Source: Chitinophaga tropicalis
GTDB taxonomy: Bacteria > Bacteroidota > Bacteroidia > Chitinophagales > Chitinophagaceae
NCBI RefSeq assembly: GCF_009758205.1
Contig: NZ_WRXN01000013.1
Span: 62,001-126,000, forward strand
DNA length: 64,000 nt
Direction: 5' to 3'
Positions 29,301-35,049 of the stretch are shown piece after piece (the stretch's first letter is position 1; the number at the start of each line of letters is the position of its first letter). The notes under the pieces were generated by a model. That model saw nothing but the letters and a program-made list of their open reading frames with translations, was not told the DNA's origin and made no database searches. The translations under genes and the position numbers were made by a program.

Positions 29301-32300
29301 GTAGGAGGGGAAGCCTTACAGGCATCAACGCTGCGCGCTTACCTGGGTAGTCTTTTACCCGCTTACATGGTGCCGGGTTATTTTGTACAGCTGGAAGCGC
29401 TGCCCTTATCACCTAACGGGAAACTGGACCGCAAGCGGTTACCATCACCTGAAGGTATGGGGTTGTCTGGTAGTCATGAATATGTAGCTCCCCGGAGTGA
29501 AACAGAAAAACAACTGGTGGAGATCTGGGAGTCCATACTGGGCAAACAGCAGATCAGTATAAAAGATAATTTCTTTGAGCTGGGAGGTCATAGCTTAAAA
29601 GCAACGCGACTGGCCAGCCAGATACATAAGAGCTTCCAGGTAAAGCTGTCGCTGAAAGAATTGTTCTCAGCTACTGTACTGGAAGATCAGGCCCTGCTGA
29701 TAGGGCAGGCAGCGAAGAGCCGTTTTACGGCTATCAGTCGTGCGCCGGAGCAGGCCAGCTATCCTTTGTCATCCGCCCAGCGTCGTTTATGGGTATTAAG
29801 CCAGTTTGAAGAAGGCAGTACTGCCTATAATATGCCTGGCTGTTTTGAGTTCAGCGGAGCGCTGGATGTAGTGGCGCTGGAACGTTCTTTTGCCAGGCTG
29901 ATAGACCGTCATGAAAGCCTTCGTACTGTTTTCCGTGAAGATGAACAGGGAGAGGTACGGCAGTATATAGAAGCTTCCGGTTTTGGTATCCATCGTGAAG
30001 ATCAGCAGGGAGCCACGGCTGGGCAGCTGCAGGCCCTGGTTACAGCTGATGTGATGAAGGCATTTGACCTGGGTAAAGGCCCGCTGTTGCGTGCCAGTCT
30101 TTACCAGGTAGCTGCTAACCGGTGGATCTTCACCTATGTGATGCATCACATTATCAGCGATGGCTGGTCTATGCAGGTGCTGGTGAGTGAGTTACTGGAT
30201 TACTATCGTAGCTATACAGCCGGCAGGGAGCCGGAAGTTTCGCCTTTGCCATTGCAATATAAAGACTATGCCGTATGGCAGCAGGAGCAACTGGGCGCAG
30301 GCGTATTACAGGCAGATAAAGTTTACTGGGAGGATCGTTTAAGTGGTAGTTTGCCGGTACTGGCGCTGAGTGGCGATCATGTACGTCCGGCGGTTAAAAG
30401 CTATCGTGGTGGTCGTAGCCGTTTTATGTTAAATGAAGAGCTGACCGGTCAGCTGAAACAGCTGTTACAGTCGCACGACTGTACCCTTTTCATGGGCCTG
30501 CTGGCAGGAGTACAGACATTACTGTACCGTTATACCGGTCAGGAAGACCTGATCATTGGCAGCCCTGTAGCGGGTCGCGGTCATGCAGACCTGTCAGCGC
30601 AGATAGGCTTTTATGTGAACACGCTGGCATTGCGTACACAGTTAAATGGCAGCGATAGTTATGAAGCGTTGCTGGGTAAGGTGCGTGAGCTGACACTGGA
30701 AGCATACGATCATCAACATTACCCGTTTGATGAGCTGGTGGAAGGCTTACAGCTGGAGCGTGATCTGAGCCGCAGTCCGCTGTTCGATGTAATGGTGATT
30801 ATGCAGAACAATGAAGGCGCTGGCGTTTTACCGGAGCTACCGGGCGTAAATATCCGCCCTTATATGCGTGAAGGCCAGGTACAGAGCAAGTTTGACCTGA
30901 CCTTCAGTTTTGTTGAACAGGGAGAAGGATTACAATATGAAATAGAATATAACAGTGATATCTATGAGCTATCCACGATAGAACGGTTGGGTATCCACCT
31001 TGCACAGCTGTTGTCAGCCATTGCAGCAGCACCAGCTATGCCGCTGGGGCGGCTGGATTACCTGGATGCGTCAGAGAAGGAACAACTGTTGTCAGGCTTT
31101 AATGCCACCACACATGATTATCCTTCTGATAAAACACTGGTGGAGTTATTCGAAGAGCAGGTGTCACGCACACCTGGCAATGTAGCGTTGGTGTTTAATG
31201 GTACTTCGTTTACTTACCGTGAACTGAATGAGCGTGCCAACCAGTTAGGCGCTTACCTGCGTGAACAGTATCATATCCGTCCTGATGATCTTGTGGGCGT
31301 TCAGTTACAGCGCAGTGAAGAGATGATCATCGCTTTGCTGGGCGTATTGAAATCAGGCGGCGCTTACGTACCAATTGATCCCGGTTACCCGCAGGAGCGC
31401 ATAGACTATATGCTGGAAGACAGTGGTTGTAAAACACTGCTGGATGCAGCTGCCATGGAACGTTTTACAGCAGTAGCCGGTAACTACAGCTGTGAGAACC
31501 TGCCTTTGGTGAATCAACCAACAGACCTTGTATATGTGATCTACACCTCCGGTTCTACCGGTAGGCCTAAAGGGGTGATGATAGAGAACAGGAGTGTGAA
31601 TGCATTTATAGACTGGTGCATGGAGGAGTTCAGGAATGATAATTTTGATATTGTTTTTGCGGTAACTTCTATTTGTTTTGACCTTTCTGTTTTTGAGATC
31701 TTCTATACCCTTTGCACAGGGAAAAAGCTGAAGCTGCTGGAAAACGCATTATCTATCAGGCAGCACCTGGATACATCCGGGCATATCCTGTTAAATACAG
31801 TACCCAGCGTAGTAGCAATGCTGTTGGCTGAAGATGCAGATCTGAGCAGGGTAAGTGTGTTGAATATGGCGGGAGAACCTATCCCCGGAAAGACCATTGA
31901 AAGGCTTGATACGGACAACACTGTTTGCCGGAATTTGTATGGCCCTTCCGAAGATACCACTTACAGTACAGTATACAAGATACAACATGGCAATAAGGTA
32001 CTGATAGGAAAGCCTATCACCAATACCAGTATATATATTCTTGATGATAGTGAGCAGCTGCTGCCTGTGGGTGTTCCCGGTGAAATCTGTATCAGTGGAG
32101 CAGGTCTGGCCCGTGGGTATTTACATAAGCCTGGGCTGACGGCAGAGAAGTTTGTGAATGATCCTTTTCATGCCGGGGAGCGGATGTACAAAACAGGAGA
32201 CCTGGGAAGGTGGATGCCGGATGGAAATATTGAATTCCTTGGCAGAAAGGATAACCAGGTGAAGGTACGAGGTTTCCGTATAGAGCTGGGTGAGATAGAA

Positions 32301-34250
32301 ACAGTGCTGCAGGGTCTGGGAGATATCGAGGCCGCTGTAGTTACAGCGGTGGTTAACAGTCGCGGGGAAAAAGAGCTGGCAGCATATTTTGTCAGTCAGC
32401 ACCCCCAAAATATTACCGGTATAAAATCCCGTTTAGGCAGGGTATTACCAGGGTATATGGTGCCTGACCACTATGTGCAGCTGGAGGAGATGCCATATAC
32501 GGCAACAGGTAAGATAGACCGGAAGAAATTGCCTGATCCGCAGGGGTTGAGCCTTCACCCGGTTGTTGAATACATTGCGCCTGCCACTGATATCCAGAAG
32601 AAGCTGGTGTTGATATGGCAGGAGATCTTAGGGAAAGAACAGATTGGAATAAGAGATAATTTCTTTGACCTGGGAGGACATAGTCTGAAGGTTACCCGTC
32701 TTGCCAGCTACCTGCATAAAGCGTTTGAGACGCGGATACCCCTGCATGAGCTGTTTGCCGCGCCCGTGCTGGAAGATCAGGCAAGGTTGCTGGAGCAGGC
32801 CAGGAAAACGGCCTTTCTCAATATTGAGTGTGCAGCGCCGCAACCAGGTTACCCGCTTTCTTCTGCCCAGCAGCTGATCTGGATTTCCAGCCAGTCTGAC
32901 GAGGCCAGCAAGGCATATAACATGCCTGCCGCGTATATCCTTGAAGGAACGCTTGACCGCACTGCACTGGAATATGCCTTTAACAGGCTGATTGCCCGTC
33001 ATGAGAGTTTGCGGACAGTATTCCGGAAAGATGGACTGAGGGGGATGAAACAGTTCATTCTTCCTCAAAGCAGCGCAGGGTTCAACATAGCTTACAGTGA
33101 TCTGCGACAGGATGAGGAACAGGATAAGTCACTAAAAGGCCTGATCTATGCAGCAGCAACAGATGTGTTCAATCTATCAGCCGGACCGTTGTTAAGAGCA
33201 GGGTTGTACCAGCTGGAGAATAACAAATGGGTATTTATCTATACGATGCATCACATTATTACAGATGGCTGGTCCATGAATGTGCTGCTGAAAGAGTTGC
33301 TGCTTATCTACGAAGCCTATACAAAAGGAGAGGAAGGCGCTTTAAGCCCGTTACGGATCCAATACAAAGATTATGCAGTATGGCAACAGCAACAGATGAA
33401 TAAAGCTTCGCTGGTTAACCAGAGAACTTACTGGCTTAAACAGTTTGAAGGCGAGCTGCCTGTGTTGCAATTACCTGTTGATTATCCCCGCCCGGATATG
33501 AAGACATACAAGGGGGGAAGCGTGAGGAAAGCCATCAGCTTACAGGTAAGCAATGATATAAAGAACATTGCGCAGGAACGTGGGAGCACGTTGTTCATGG
33601 GGCTTTTATCTGCCGTGAATATGCTGTTGCATAATTACACAGGCCAGGAAGATATCATTATCGGAAGCCCGGTAGCCGGAAGGGAGCATATAGACCTGGA
33701 AGGACAGATAGGTTTCTATGTGAACACCCTGGCATTAAGAACGCAGTTCAGGGAGAGCAATACTTACCTGGAGCTGCTGGAGCAGGTAAGGCAGATCACC
33801 TTAGGCGCCTATGAGCACCAGGTATACCCGTTTGACAGACTTGTGGCAGATCTGGGTTTGCAGGGAGAGGGCCGCAGGAACAACCTGTTTGATGTATCAC
33901 TGATACTTCAGAATGCCGGTCCTGACCTCAACGGCGTCCGGCACAGGTTGAAGGGGCTTAGTATAGCTCCTTATCAGCAGGAAGGGTATGAACTGAGCAA
34001 ATTTGATCTGACCTTCTTTTTCATTGAAACGCCTGAGGGACTGCAGGCAAGCATTAAGTACAATACTGATCTTTTCAGAAAAGATACTATCCGGCAAATG
34101 CTGGATAACCTCGAAAAACTGCTGACAGAGATCGCAGTCAATCCGCTTGTTACTATTCAGCAGCCGGGCTACTCATACAGCAGTCCCGTCACAGCACATA
34201 CAGCTGATGTTGACTATTCATTCAAAACAGCTATCAGCGACGAGTTCTGA
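17271..34250 (+). CDS. Giant NRPS: (C-A-T)x5-C, predicted Ser-X-Ser-Pro-Ala
   Basis: This 5,659-aa protein has domain order C1-A1-T1-C2-A2-T2-C3-A3-T3-C4-A4-T4-C5-A5-T5-C6 with no epimerase, methyltransferase or thioesterase. Carrier serines are at residues 980, 2015, 3059, 4108 and 5138. Specificity residues read by eye are DVWHISLVDK (Ser), DAEHIAKISK (unassigned), DVWHISLVDK (Ser), DVQFIAHVVK (Pro type) and DLFNNALTYK (Ala type). C1 differs from the others and resembles the EntF starter C domain. The protein ends after C6 with a short polar tail, so the matching A6-T6 is at the start of the next NRPS gene. It contains long near-identical internal repeats. Specificity calls rest on visual alignment to GrsA. 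Confidence 0.93.
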   Translation: MKKIASVQEPIWLTQHIYTGSTLYNVGGYACIDGGLEVSLLQETIEKVLQTADVTELGYYAFNEPGSAFSRYDMAVTDLSGNAEPDRACMDWMYADMNTALDTGICLLKVRLLKASENRYYWYTKVHHLVFDGYSMSLFFNKVAAAYSATINRETASQDNSRYFYEDFILEDIAYKNSEEFRKSGDFWEDRLKQLPDIKAFQSCFRTGKANTLSCSRKQISISRELYNQLGSFSEKYNCTAFHYFIATLFVLNKCYNNNEIPLIGIPVFNRRNRYFKNTLGTFVNMLPFSISLENDATFTEVLVQVKNELRDCYRHQRFPLYETLKRLDRQGILYNISFSYQKNTYEARLGNTLTSINFITSGEQQEDLIFHLLEYSDTEDLVLAVDYLEELFTAEIIEGLLAHFHNLLKTLLQHGNVPLQKQDYLSVQEKQLLLNTFNNTDAAYPSDKTLVELFEAQVARTPDHIALVFNDASFTYRELNERANQLGAYLREQYHVHADDLIGVQLHRSEQMIIALLGVLKSGGAYVPVDPGYPQERIDYMLEDSGCKALLDAAGMEGFMAVADNYSGENLPLVNKPTDLVYVIYTSGSTGRPKGCMLEHRGVINRIEWMWSHYGFCSDDIILQKTTFTFDVSVWELWMPLCWGTRMVLCQQDDISSPDRITELISREGVTCLHFVPSMLQAFLSSQEDRADLADQLQSLRRVITSGEALPAETVNSWYELVDVPVHNLYGPTEASVDVTYYATQRGDRCIPIGRPIWNTSMYVLGSGDQLVPVGVVGEICIGGTGLARGYLNKPELTAEKFVANPFRSGEKIYRTGDLGRWLADGNIEYLGRKDDQVKIRGYRIELGEIEAALQGYEGISAAAVIARAVGSGEKELVAYVVGGEALQASALRAYLGSLLPAYMVPGYYVQLEALPLSPNGKLDRKRLPSPEGMGLSGSHEYIAPRSETEKQLVHIWESILGKQQIGIKDNFFELGGHSLKATRLASQIHKVFQVKLSLKELFSATVLEDQALLIGQAAKSRFTAISRAPEQTSYPLSSAQRRLWVLSQFEEGSTAYNMPGCFEFSGALDVAALERSFARLIARHESLRTVFREDEHGEVRQYIEASGFGIRREDHRGATAEQLQALVTADVMKAFDLGCGPLLRASLYQVATNRWIFTYVMHHIISDGWSMQVLVGELLDYYRSYTSGKEPEVSALPLQYKDYAVWQQEQLNAGVLQADKVYWEDRLSGSLPVLGLSGDHVRPAVKSYRGGRSRFLLNEELTGQLKQLLQVHDSTLFMGLLAGVQTLLYRYTGQEDLIIGSPVAGRGHADLSDQIGFYVNTLALRTQLSGSDSYEVLLGKVRELTLEAYDHQHYPFDELVEGLQLERDLSRSPLFDVMVIMQNNEGSGTLPELPGVNIRPYMRDGQVQSKFDLTFSFVEQGEGLQYEIEYNSDIYEGSTIDRLGRHLEQLLGAIAAAPAMPLGTLDYLDAAEKEQLLQVFNDTAHAYPSDKTLVELFEAQVARTPEHIALVFNGTSFTYRELNTRANQLGAYLREQYHVHADDLIGVQLHRSEQMIIALLGVLKSGGAYVPVDPGYPQERIDYMLEDSGCKALLDAAAMEGFMAVADNYSGEDLPLVNEPADLVYVIYTSGSTGRPKGVMVENRNLVNYLTAINDLYHVKGDDRILQASNFSFDASVEQIFLSLVYGATLYVIPADLLVDDAALNVFIEENAITHLHSVPALLERIDVVPDSSLRRIISAGEDCPASLLNKWYSRVNFYNKYGPTEATISSTIFQAKAQTPLLSKVPIGSPVSNKIYIVDEQGLLVPAGVAGELCISGAGIARGYLNKPELTAEKFVSDPFRAGERMYRTGDLARWLADGNIEYLGRKDDQVKIRGYRIELGEIEAALQGHEGISAAAVIARVTGSGEKELVAYVVGDEALQASVLRTYLGSLLPAYMVPGYYVQLASLPLSPNGKLDRKRLPSPEGMGLTNGHEYIAPRTATEKQLVEIWESILDKQQIGIKDNFFELGGHSLKATRLASQIHKVFHVKLSLKELFSATVLEDQALLIGQAAKSRFTAISRAPEQTSYPLSSAQRRLWVLSQFEEGSTAYNMPGCFEFSGALDVAALERSFAKLIDRHESLRTVFREDEQGEVRQYIEASGFGIRREDHRGATAEQLQALVTADVMKAFDLGCGPLLRASLYQVATNRWIFTYVMHHIISDGWSMQVLVGELLDYYRSYTSGKEPEVSALPLQYKDYAVWQQEQLNAGVLQADKVYWEDRLSGSLPVLGLSGDHVRPAVKSYRGGRSRFLLNEELTGQLKQLLQVHDSTLFMGLLAGVQTLLYRYTGQEDLIIGSPVAGRGHADLSDQIGFYVNTLALRTQLSGSDSYEVLLGRVRELTLEAYDHQHYPFDELVESLQLERDLSRSPLFDVMVIMQNNEGAGTLPELPGVNIRPYMREGQVQSKFDLTFSFVEQGEGLQYEIEYNSDIYEGSTIDRLGRHLEQLLGAIAAAPAMPLGTLDYLDAAEKEQLLQVFNDTAHAYPSDKTLVELFEAQVARTPEHIALVFNGTSFTYSELNTRANQLGAYLREQYHVHADDLIGVQLHRSEQMIIALLGVLKSGGAYVPVDPGYPQERIDYMLEDSGCKALLDAAAMEGFMAVADNYSGEDLPLVNKPTDLVYVIYTSGSTGRPKGCMLEHRGVINRIEWMWSHYGFCSDDIILQKTTFTFDVSVWELWMPLCWGTRMVLCQQDDISSPDRITELISREGVTCLHFVPSMLQAFLSSQEDRADLADQLQSLRRVITSGEALPAATVNSWYELVDVPVHNLYGPTEASVDVTYYATQRGDRRIPIGRPIWNTSMYVLGSGDQLAPVGVVGEICIGGTGLARGYLNKPELTAEKFVANPYRIGEKIYRTGDLGRWLADGNIEYLGRKDDQVKIRGYRIELGEIEAALQEYEGISAAAVIARAVGSGEKELVAYVVGDEALQASALRAYLGSLLPAYMVPGYYVQLEALPLSPNGKLDRKRLPSPEGMGLSGSHEYIAPRSETEKQLVHIWESILGKQQIGIKDNFFELGGHSLKATRLASQIHKVFHVKLSLKELFTATIPEDQAALIDNAVKSRFTAISRAPEQVSYPLSSAQRRLWVLSQFEEGSTAYNMPGCFEFSGELDVVALERSFARLIARHESLRTVFREDEHGEVRQYIIAWETAGFRIGFEDLRGVAAGQLDALVALDVMRAFDLVCGPLLRASLYQVDGNRWIFTYVMHHIISDGWSMQVLVGELLNYYRSYTAGKEPEVSALPLQYKDYAVWQQEQLNGGVLQADKVYWEDRLSGSLPVLGLSGDHVRPAVKSYRGGRSRFLLNEALTDQLKQLLQEHDCTLFMGLLAGVQTLLYRYSGQEDLIIGSPVAGRGHADLSDQIGFYVNTLALRTRLSGSDSYEALLGKVRELTLEAYDHQHYPFDELVEGLPLERDLSRSPLFDVMVVLQNNEGAGFLPELPGLSIRPYTQNGQVQSRFDLLFHFTEVGTGLEMVIEFNSDIYEKSTIDRLGTHLELLLENMTISPQMPLGELDYLGTSEKLQLLGTFNNTAASYPADKTIVDLFREQVMSTPEHTAIYWEGRSISYRELDEHSNQLAHYLKVNYPIGPDNLIAIKMERSDAFIIAILAVLKAGAAYLPIDPNYPAERVAYLEKDSNCVITIDFSLYTQFLKQRARYSILPLFTVIRPDNLVYLIYTSGSTGNPKGIMMTHRAMLNLMMFHVNEFAPGEVKKVLQCASVSFDVSFQEIFSTLLAGAALYPITEDSKKDVTELVDFVTGNSIDTMFLPTAYFKLLMEEEYFLTLIGLSVRHIIVAGEQLVLGEAFIAYLKTHNLVLHNHYGPAETHVVTTIRLSKEQSATLKKIPSIGKPVSNNEIYILDSKLSLVPVGVIGELCIGGVGVARGYLNKPELTAEKFVANPFRAGERMYRTGDLARWLADGSIEYLGRKDDQVKIRGFRIEPGEIETALQGHGSVTTAAVIARAVGSGEKELVAYVVGGEALQASTLRAYLGSLLPAYMVPGYFVQLEALPLSPNGKLDRKRLPSPEGMGLSGSHEYVAPRSETEKQLVEIWESILGKQQISIKDNFFELGGHSLKATRLASQIHKSFQVKLSLKELFSATVLEDQALLIGQAAKSRFTAISRAPEQASYPLSSAQRRLWVLSQFEEGSTAYNMPGCFEFSGALDVVALERSFARLIDRHESLRTVFREDEQGEVRQYIEASGFGIHREDQQGATAGQLQALVTADVMKAFDLGKGPLLRASLYQVAANRWIFTYVMHHIISDGWSMQVLVSELLDYYRSYTAGREPEVSPLPLQYKDYAVWQQEQLGAGVLQADKVYWEDRLSGSLPVLALSGDHVRPAVKSYRGGRSRFMLNEELTGQLKQLLQSHDCTLFMGLLAGVQTLLYRYTGQEDLIIGSPVAGRGHADLSAQIGFYVNTLALRTQLNGSDSYEALLGKVRELTLEAYDHQHYPFDELVEGLQLERDLSRSPLFDVMVIMQNNEGAGVLPELPGVNIRPYMREGQVQSKFDLTFSFVEQGEGLQYEIEYNSDIYELSTIERLGIHLAQLLSAIAAAPAMPLGRLDYLDASEKEQLLSGFNATTHDYPSDKTLVELFEEQVSRTPGNVALVFNGTSFTYRELNERANQLGAYLREQYHIRPDDLVGVQLQRSEEMIIALLGVLKSGGAYVPIDPGYPQERIDYMLEDSGCKTLLDAAAMERFTAVAGNYSCENLPLVNQPTDLVYVIYTSGSTGRPKGVMIENRSVNAFIDWCMEEFRNDNFDIVFAVTSICFDLSVFEIFYTLCTGKKLKLLENALSIRQHLDTSGHILLNTVPSVVAMLLAEDADLSRVSVLNMAGEPIPGKTIERLDTDNTVCRNLYGPSEDTTYSTVYKIQHGNKVLIGKPITNTSIYILDDSEQLLPVGVPGEICISGAGLARGYLHKPGLTAEKFVNDPFHAGERMYKTGDLGRWMPDGNIEFLGRKDNQVKVRGFRIELGEIETVLQGLGDIEAAVVTAVVNSRGEKELAAYFVSQHPQNITGIKSRLGRVLPGYMVPDHYVQLEEMPYTATGKIDRKKLPDPQGLSLHPVVEYIAPATDIQKKLVLIWQEILGKEQIGIRDNFFDLGGHSLKVTRLASYLHKAFETRIPLHELFAAPVLEDQARLLEQARKTAFLNIECAAPQPGYPLSSAQQLIWISSQSDEASKAYNMPAAYILEGTLDRTALEYAFNRLIARHESLRTVFRKDGLRGMKQFILPQSSAGFNIAYSDLRQDEEQDKSLKGLIYAAATDVFNLSAGPLLRAGLYQLENNKWVFIYTMHHIITDGWSMNVLLKELLLIYEAYTKGEEGALSPLRIQYKDYAVWQQQQMNKASLVNQRTYWLKQFEGELPVLQLPVDYPRPDMKTYKGGSVRKAISLQVSNDIKNIAQERGSTLFMGLLSAVNMLLHNYTGQEDIIIGSPVAGREHIDLEGQIGFYVNTLALRTQFRESNTYLELLEQVRQITLGAYEHQVYPFDRLVADLGLQGEGRRNNLFDVSLILQNAGPDLNGVRHRLKGLSIAPYQQEGYELSKFDLTFFFIETPEGLQASIKYNTDLFRKDTIRQMLDNLEKLLTEIAVNPLVTIQQPGYSYSSPVTAHTADVDYSFKTAISDEF
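19637..25295 (+). repeat. Tandem module duplication, period 3,105 bp
   Basis: The segment ~19637-22190 (C-terminal part of A1, T1, C2, N-terminal part of A2) reappears at ~22742-25295 with only scattered differences, and offset 3,105 bp is kept throughout. The intervening core of A2 (22193-22741) does not match A1 or A3. A related but more diverged copy spans ~29000-31580. Confidence 0.85.
20341..23445 (+). other. Module 2: C - A(unassigned) - T
   Basis: C2 has HHIISDGWS (residue 1164 on) and is an LCL-type domain. A2 code is read as DAEHIAKISK, which matches no signature I know; Glu239 and Lys322 are unusual. Its substrate-binding core (22193-22741) differs sharply from A1/A3, while both flanks are nearly identical to them. 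Carrier Ser2015. Confidence 0.7.
23446..26575 (+). other. Module 3: C - A(Ser) - T
   Basis: C3 is almost a copy of C2, and A3 is almost a copy of A1 (DNA offset 6,237 bp), with the same serine code DVWHISLVDK. Carrier Ser3059. The distal carrier region (LFTATIPEDQAALID) departs from modules 1 and 2. Confidence 0.75.
26576..29705 (+). other. Module 4: C - A(Pro-type) - T
   Basis: C4 has HHIISDGWS. A4 code is DVQFIAHVVK, one change (Leu to Phe at 278) from the classical proline signature DVQLIAHVVK; a substituted proline is also possible. The A4 N-terminal subdomain is unlike its neighbours, but its C-terminal subdomain (from GYLNKPELTAEKF) is shared with A1-A3. Carrier Ser4108. Confidence 0.7.
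29706..32800 (+). other. Module 5: C - A(Ala-type) - T
   Basis: C5 repeats the C2/C3 sequence type. A5 code is DLFNNALTYK, the form known from alanine domains. Here the A5 N-terminal subdomain is shared with A1-A3 while core and C-terminal subdomain are different. Carrier Ser5138 is in GGHSLKV. Confidence 0.7.
32801..34250 (+). other. Module 6, first half: C6 at the protein C terminus
   Basis: C6 (motif HHIITDGWS at residue 5327 on) ends the protein and is followed by ~30 polar/acidic residues (ending KTAISDEF). Its partner A6-T6 is on the next NRPS, so module 6 is split between C and A across two proteins. Confidence 0.75.
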
Positions 34251-34310
34251 CCCTATCACTATTTTTTAACCCGCCTGATTAACATTCCGGTGTCATTTAT
34301 TCATGAAGTT

Positions 34311-35039
34311 ATGAACAGCAAAAAGAAACTTGGCATTATTGGAGGCATGGGCTCCCGTGCAGGTGCTTTCTTCCTGAAAAAGATAATTGATTATTCCCCG
34401 GCAGAGAGCGACCAGGAATTTCCTGAGATCATATTTCATAACAATTCCCTGACCCCTGACAGGACAAGGGCTATTGTATACAATGAACCTTCTCCGCTTT
34501 CCTCGCTACTGAGATCTGTTGACCTGTTTAACAGGAACCAGGTGGAAGTAATAGCTATGGGATGTATTACTGCATACTATTACTACGACCAGATCATCCA
34601 GCATACCGACGCAAAGGTGATAAATCCTCTGTATGCAGCGGTAGAGCATATTAACAGCTACTATCCCGGTGCAAGAAGGATAGGCCTGCTGGCTACAACC
34701 GGCACTATCAGGTCCCGGCTTTTCCACAAGGTACTGAACAGAAATGGTATGGATGTTATAACCCTGGACCGGGTAAAGCAGGAAGATATATTTATGCGTG
34801 CTGTCTATATGAAGAACGGCTTCAAGTCTGCTCATATCTCGGATGAGGCCAGGAGACAGATGTATGATGCTATGGAAGAGATCAGTGCCCTGGATGTGGA
34901 CATCATTATAGGTGGCTGCACTGAAGTGTCTATCGGTATTGATCCCAAAAGTGTTGACCTCCCGTACCTGGATCTTCTTGACCTGCTGGCAAGAGAGATG
35001 GTGGAACATTGTTACAGCGCTGATTTAGTAAAGAAATAA
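34311..35039 (+). CDS. Asp/Glu-family amino-acid racemase
   Basis: This 242-aa protein starts at ATG 34311 (MNSKKKLGIIGGMGS). A GTG at 34290 would add seven unrelated residues and is less likely. The family glycine motif is at the N terminus. The two catalytic cysteines are Cys85 (MGCITAY, where most members have CNTAH) and Cys203 (GGCTEVS). PLP-independent racemases of this family invert aspartate or glutamate, and some act on other amino acids. It is embedded between two NRPS genes (60 bp after one, 10 bp before the next), next to a module whose A domain shows an Arg in the pocket and just before an Asp module. The likely job is supplying a D-acidic amino acid. Confidence 0.88.
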   Translation: MNSKKKLGIIGGMGSRAGAFFLKKIIDYSPAESDQEFPEIIFHNNSLTPDRTRAIVYNEPSPLSSLLRSVDLFNRNQVEVIAMGCITAYYYYDQIIQHTDAKVINPLYAAVEHINSYYPGARRIGLLATTGTIRSRLFHKVLNRNGMDVITLDRVKQEDIFMRAVYMKNGFKSAHISDEARRQMYDAMEEISALDVDIIIGGCTEVSIGIDPKSVDLPYLDLLDLLAREMVEHCYSADLVKK

Positions 35040-35049
35040 AGCAAGCATC

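Noticed and set aside
18837..33068. Many 60-150-codon ORFs antisense to the giant NRPS gene, several recurring with nearly the same sequence.
   Set aside because: They recur only because the modules themselves are duplicated; they are shadows of the A and C domains.
34290..34310. GTG start for the racemase.
   Set aside because: The family N terminus (KKLGIIGGMG) begins right after the ATG at 34311; the seven extra residues have no counterpart in the family.
34506..35009. 167-codon ORF antisense to the racemase gene.
   Set aside because: It is a shadow frame of a clear racemase gene in an unbroken same-strand operon; no domain is seen in the product.
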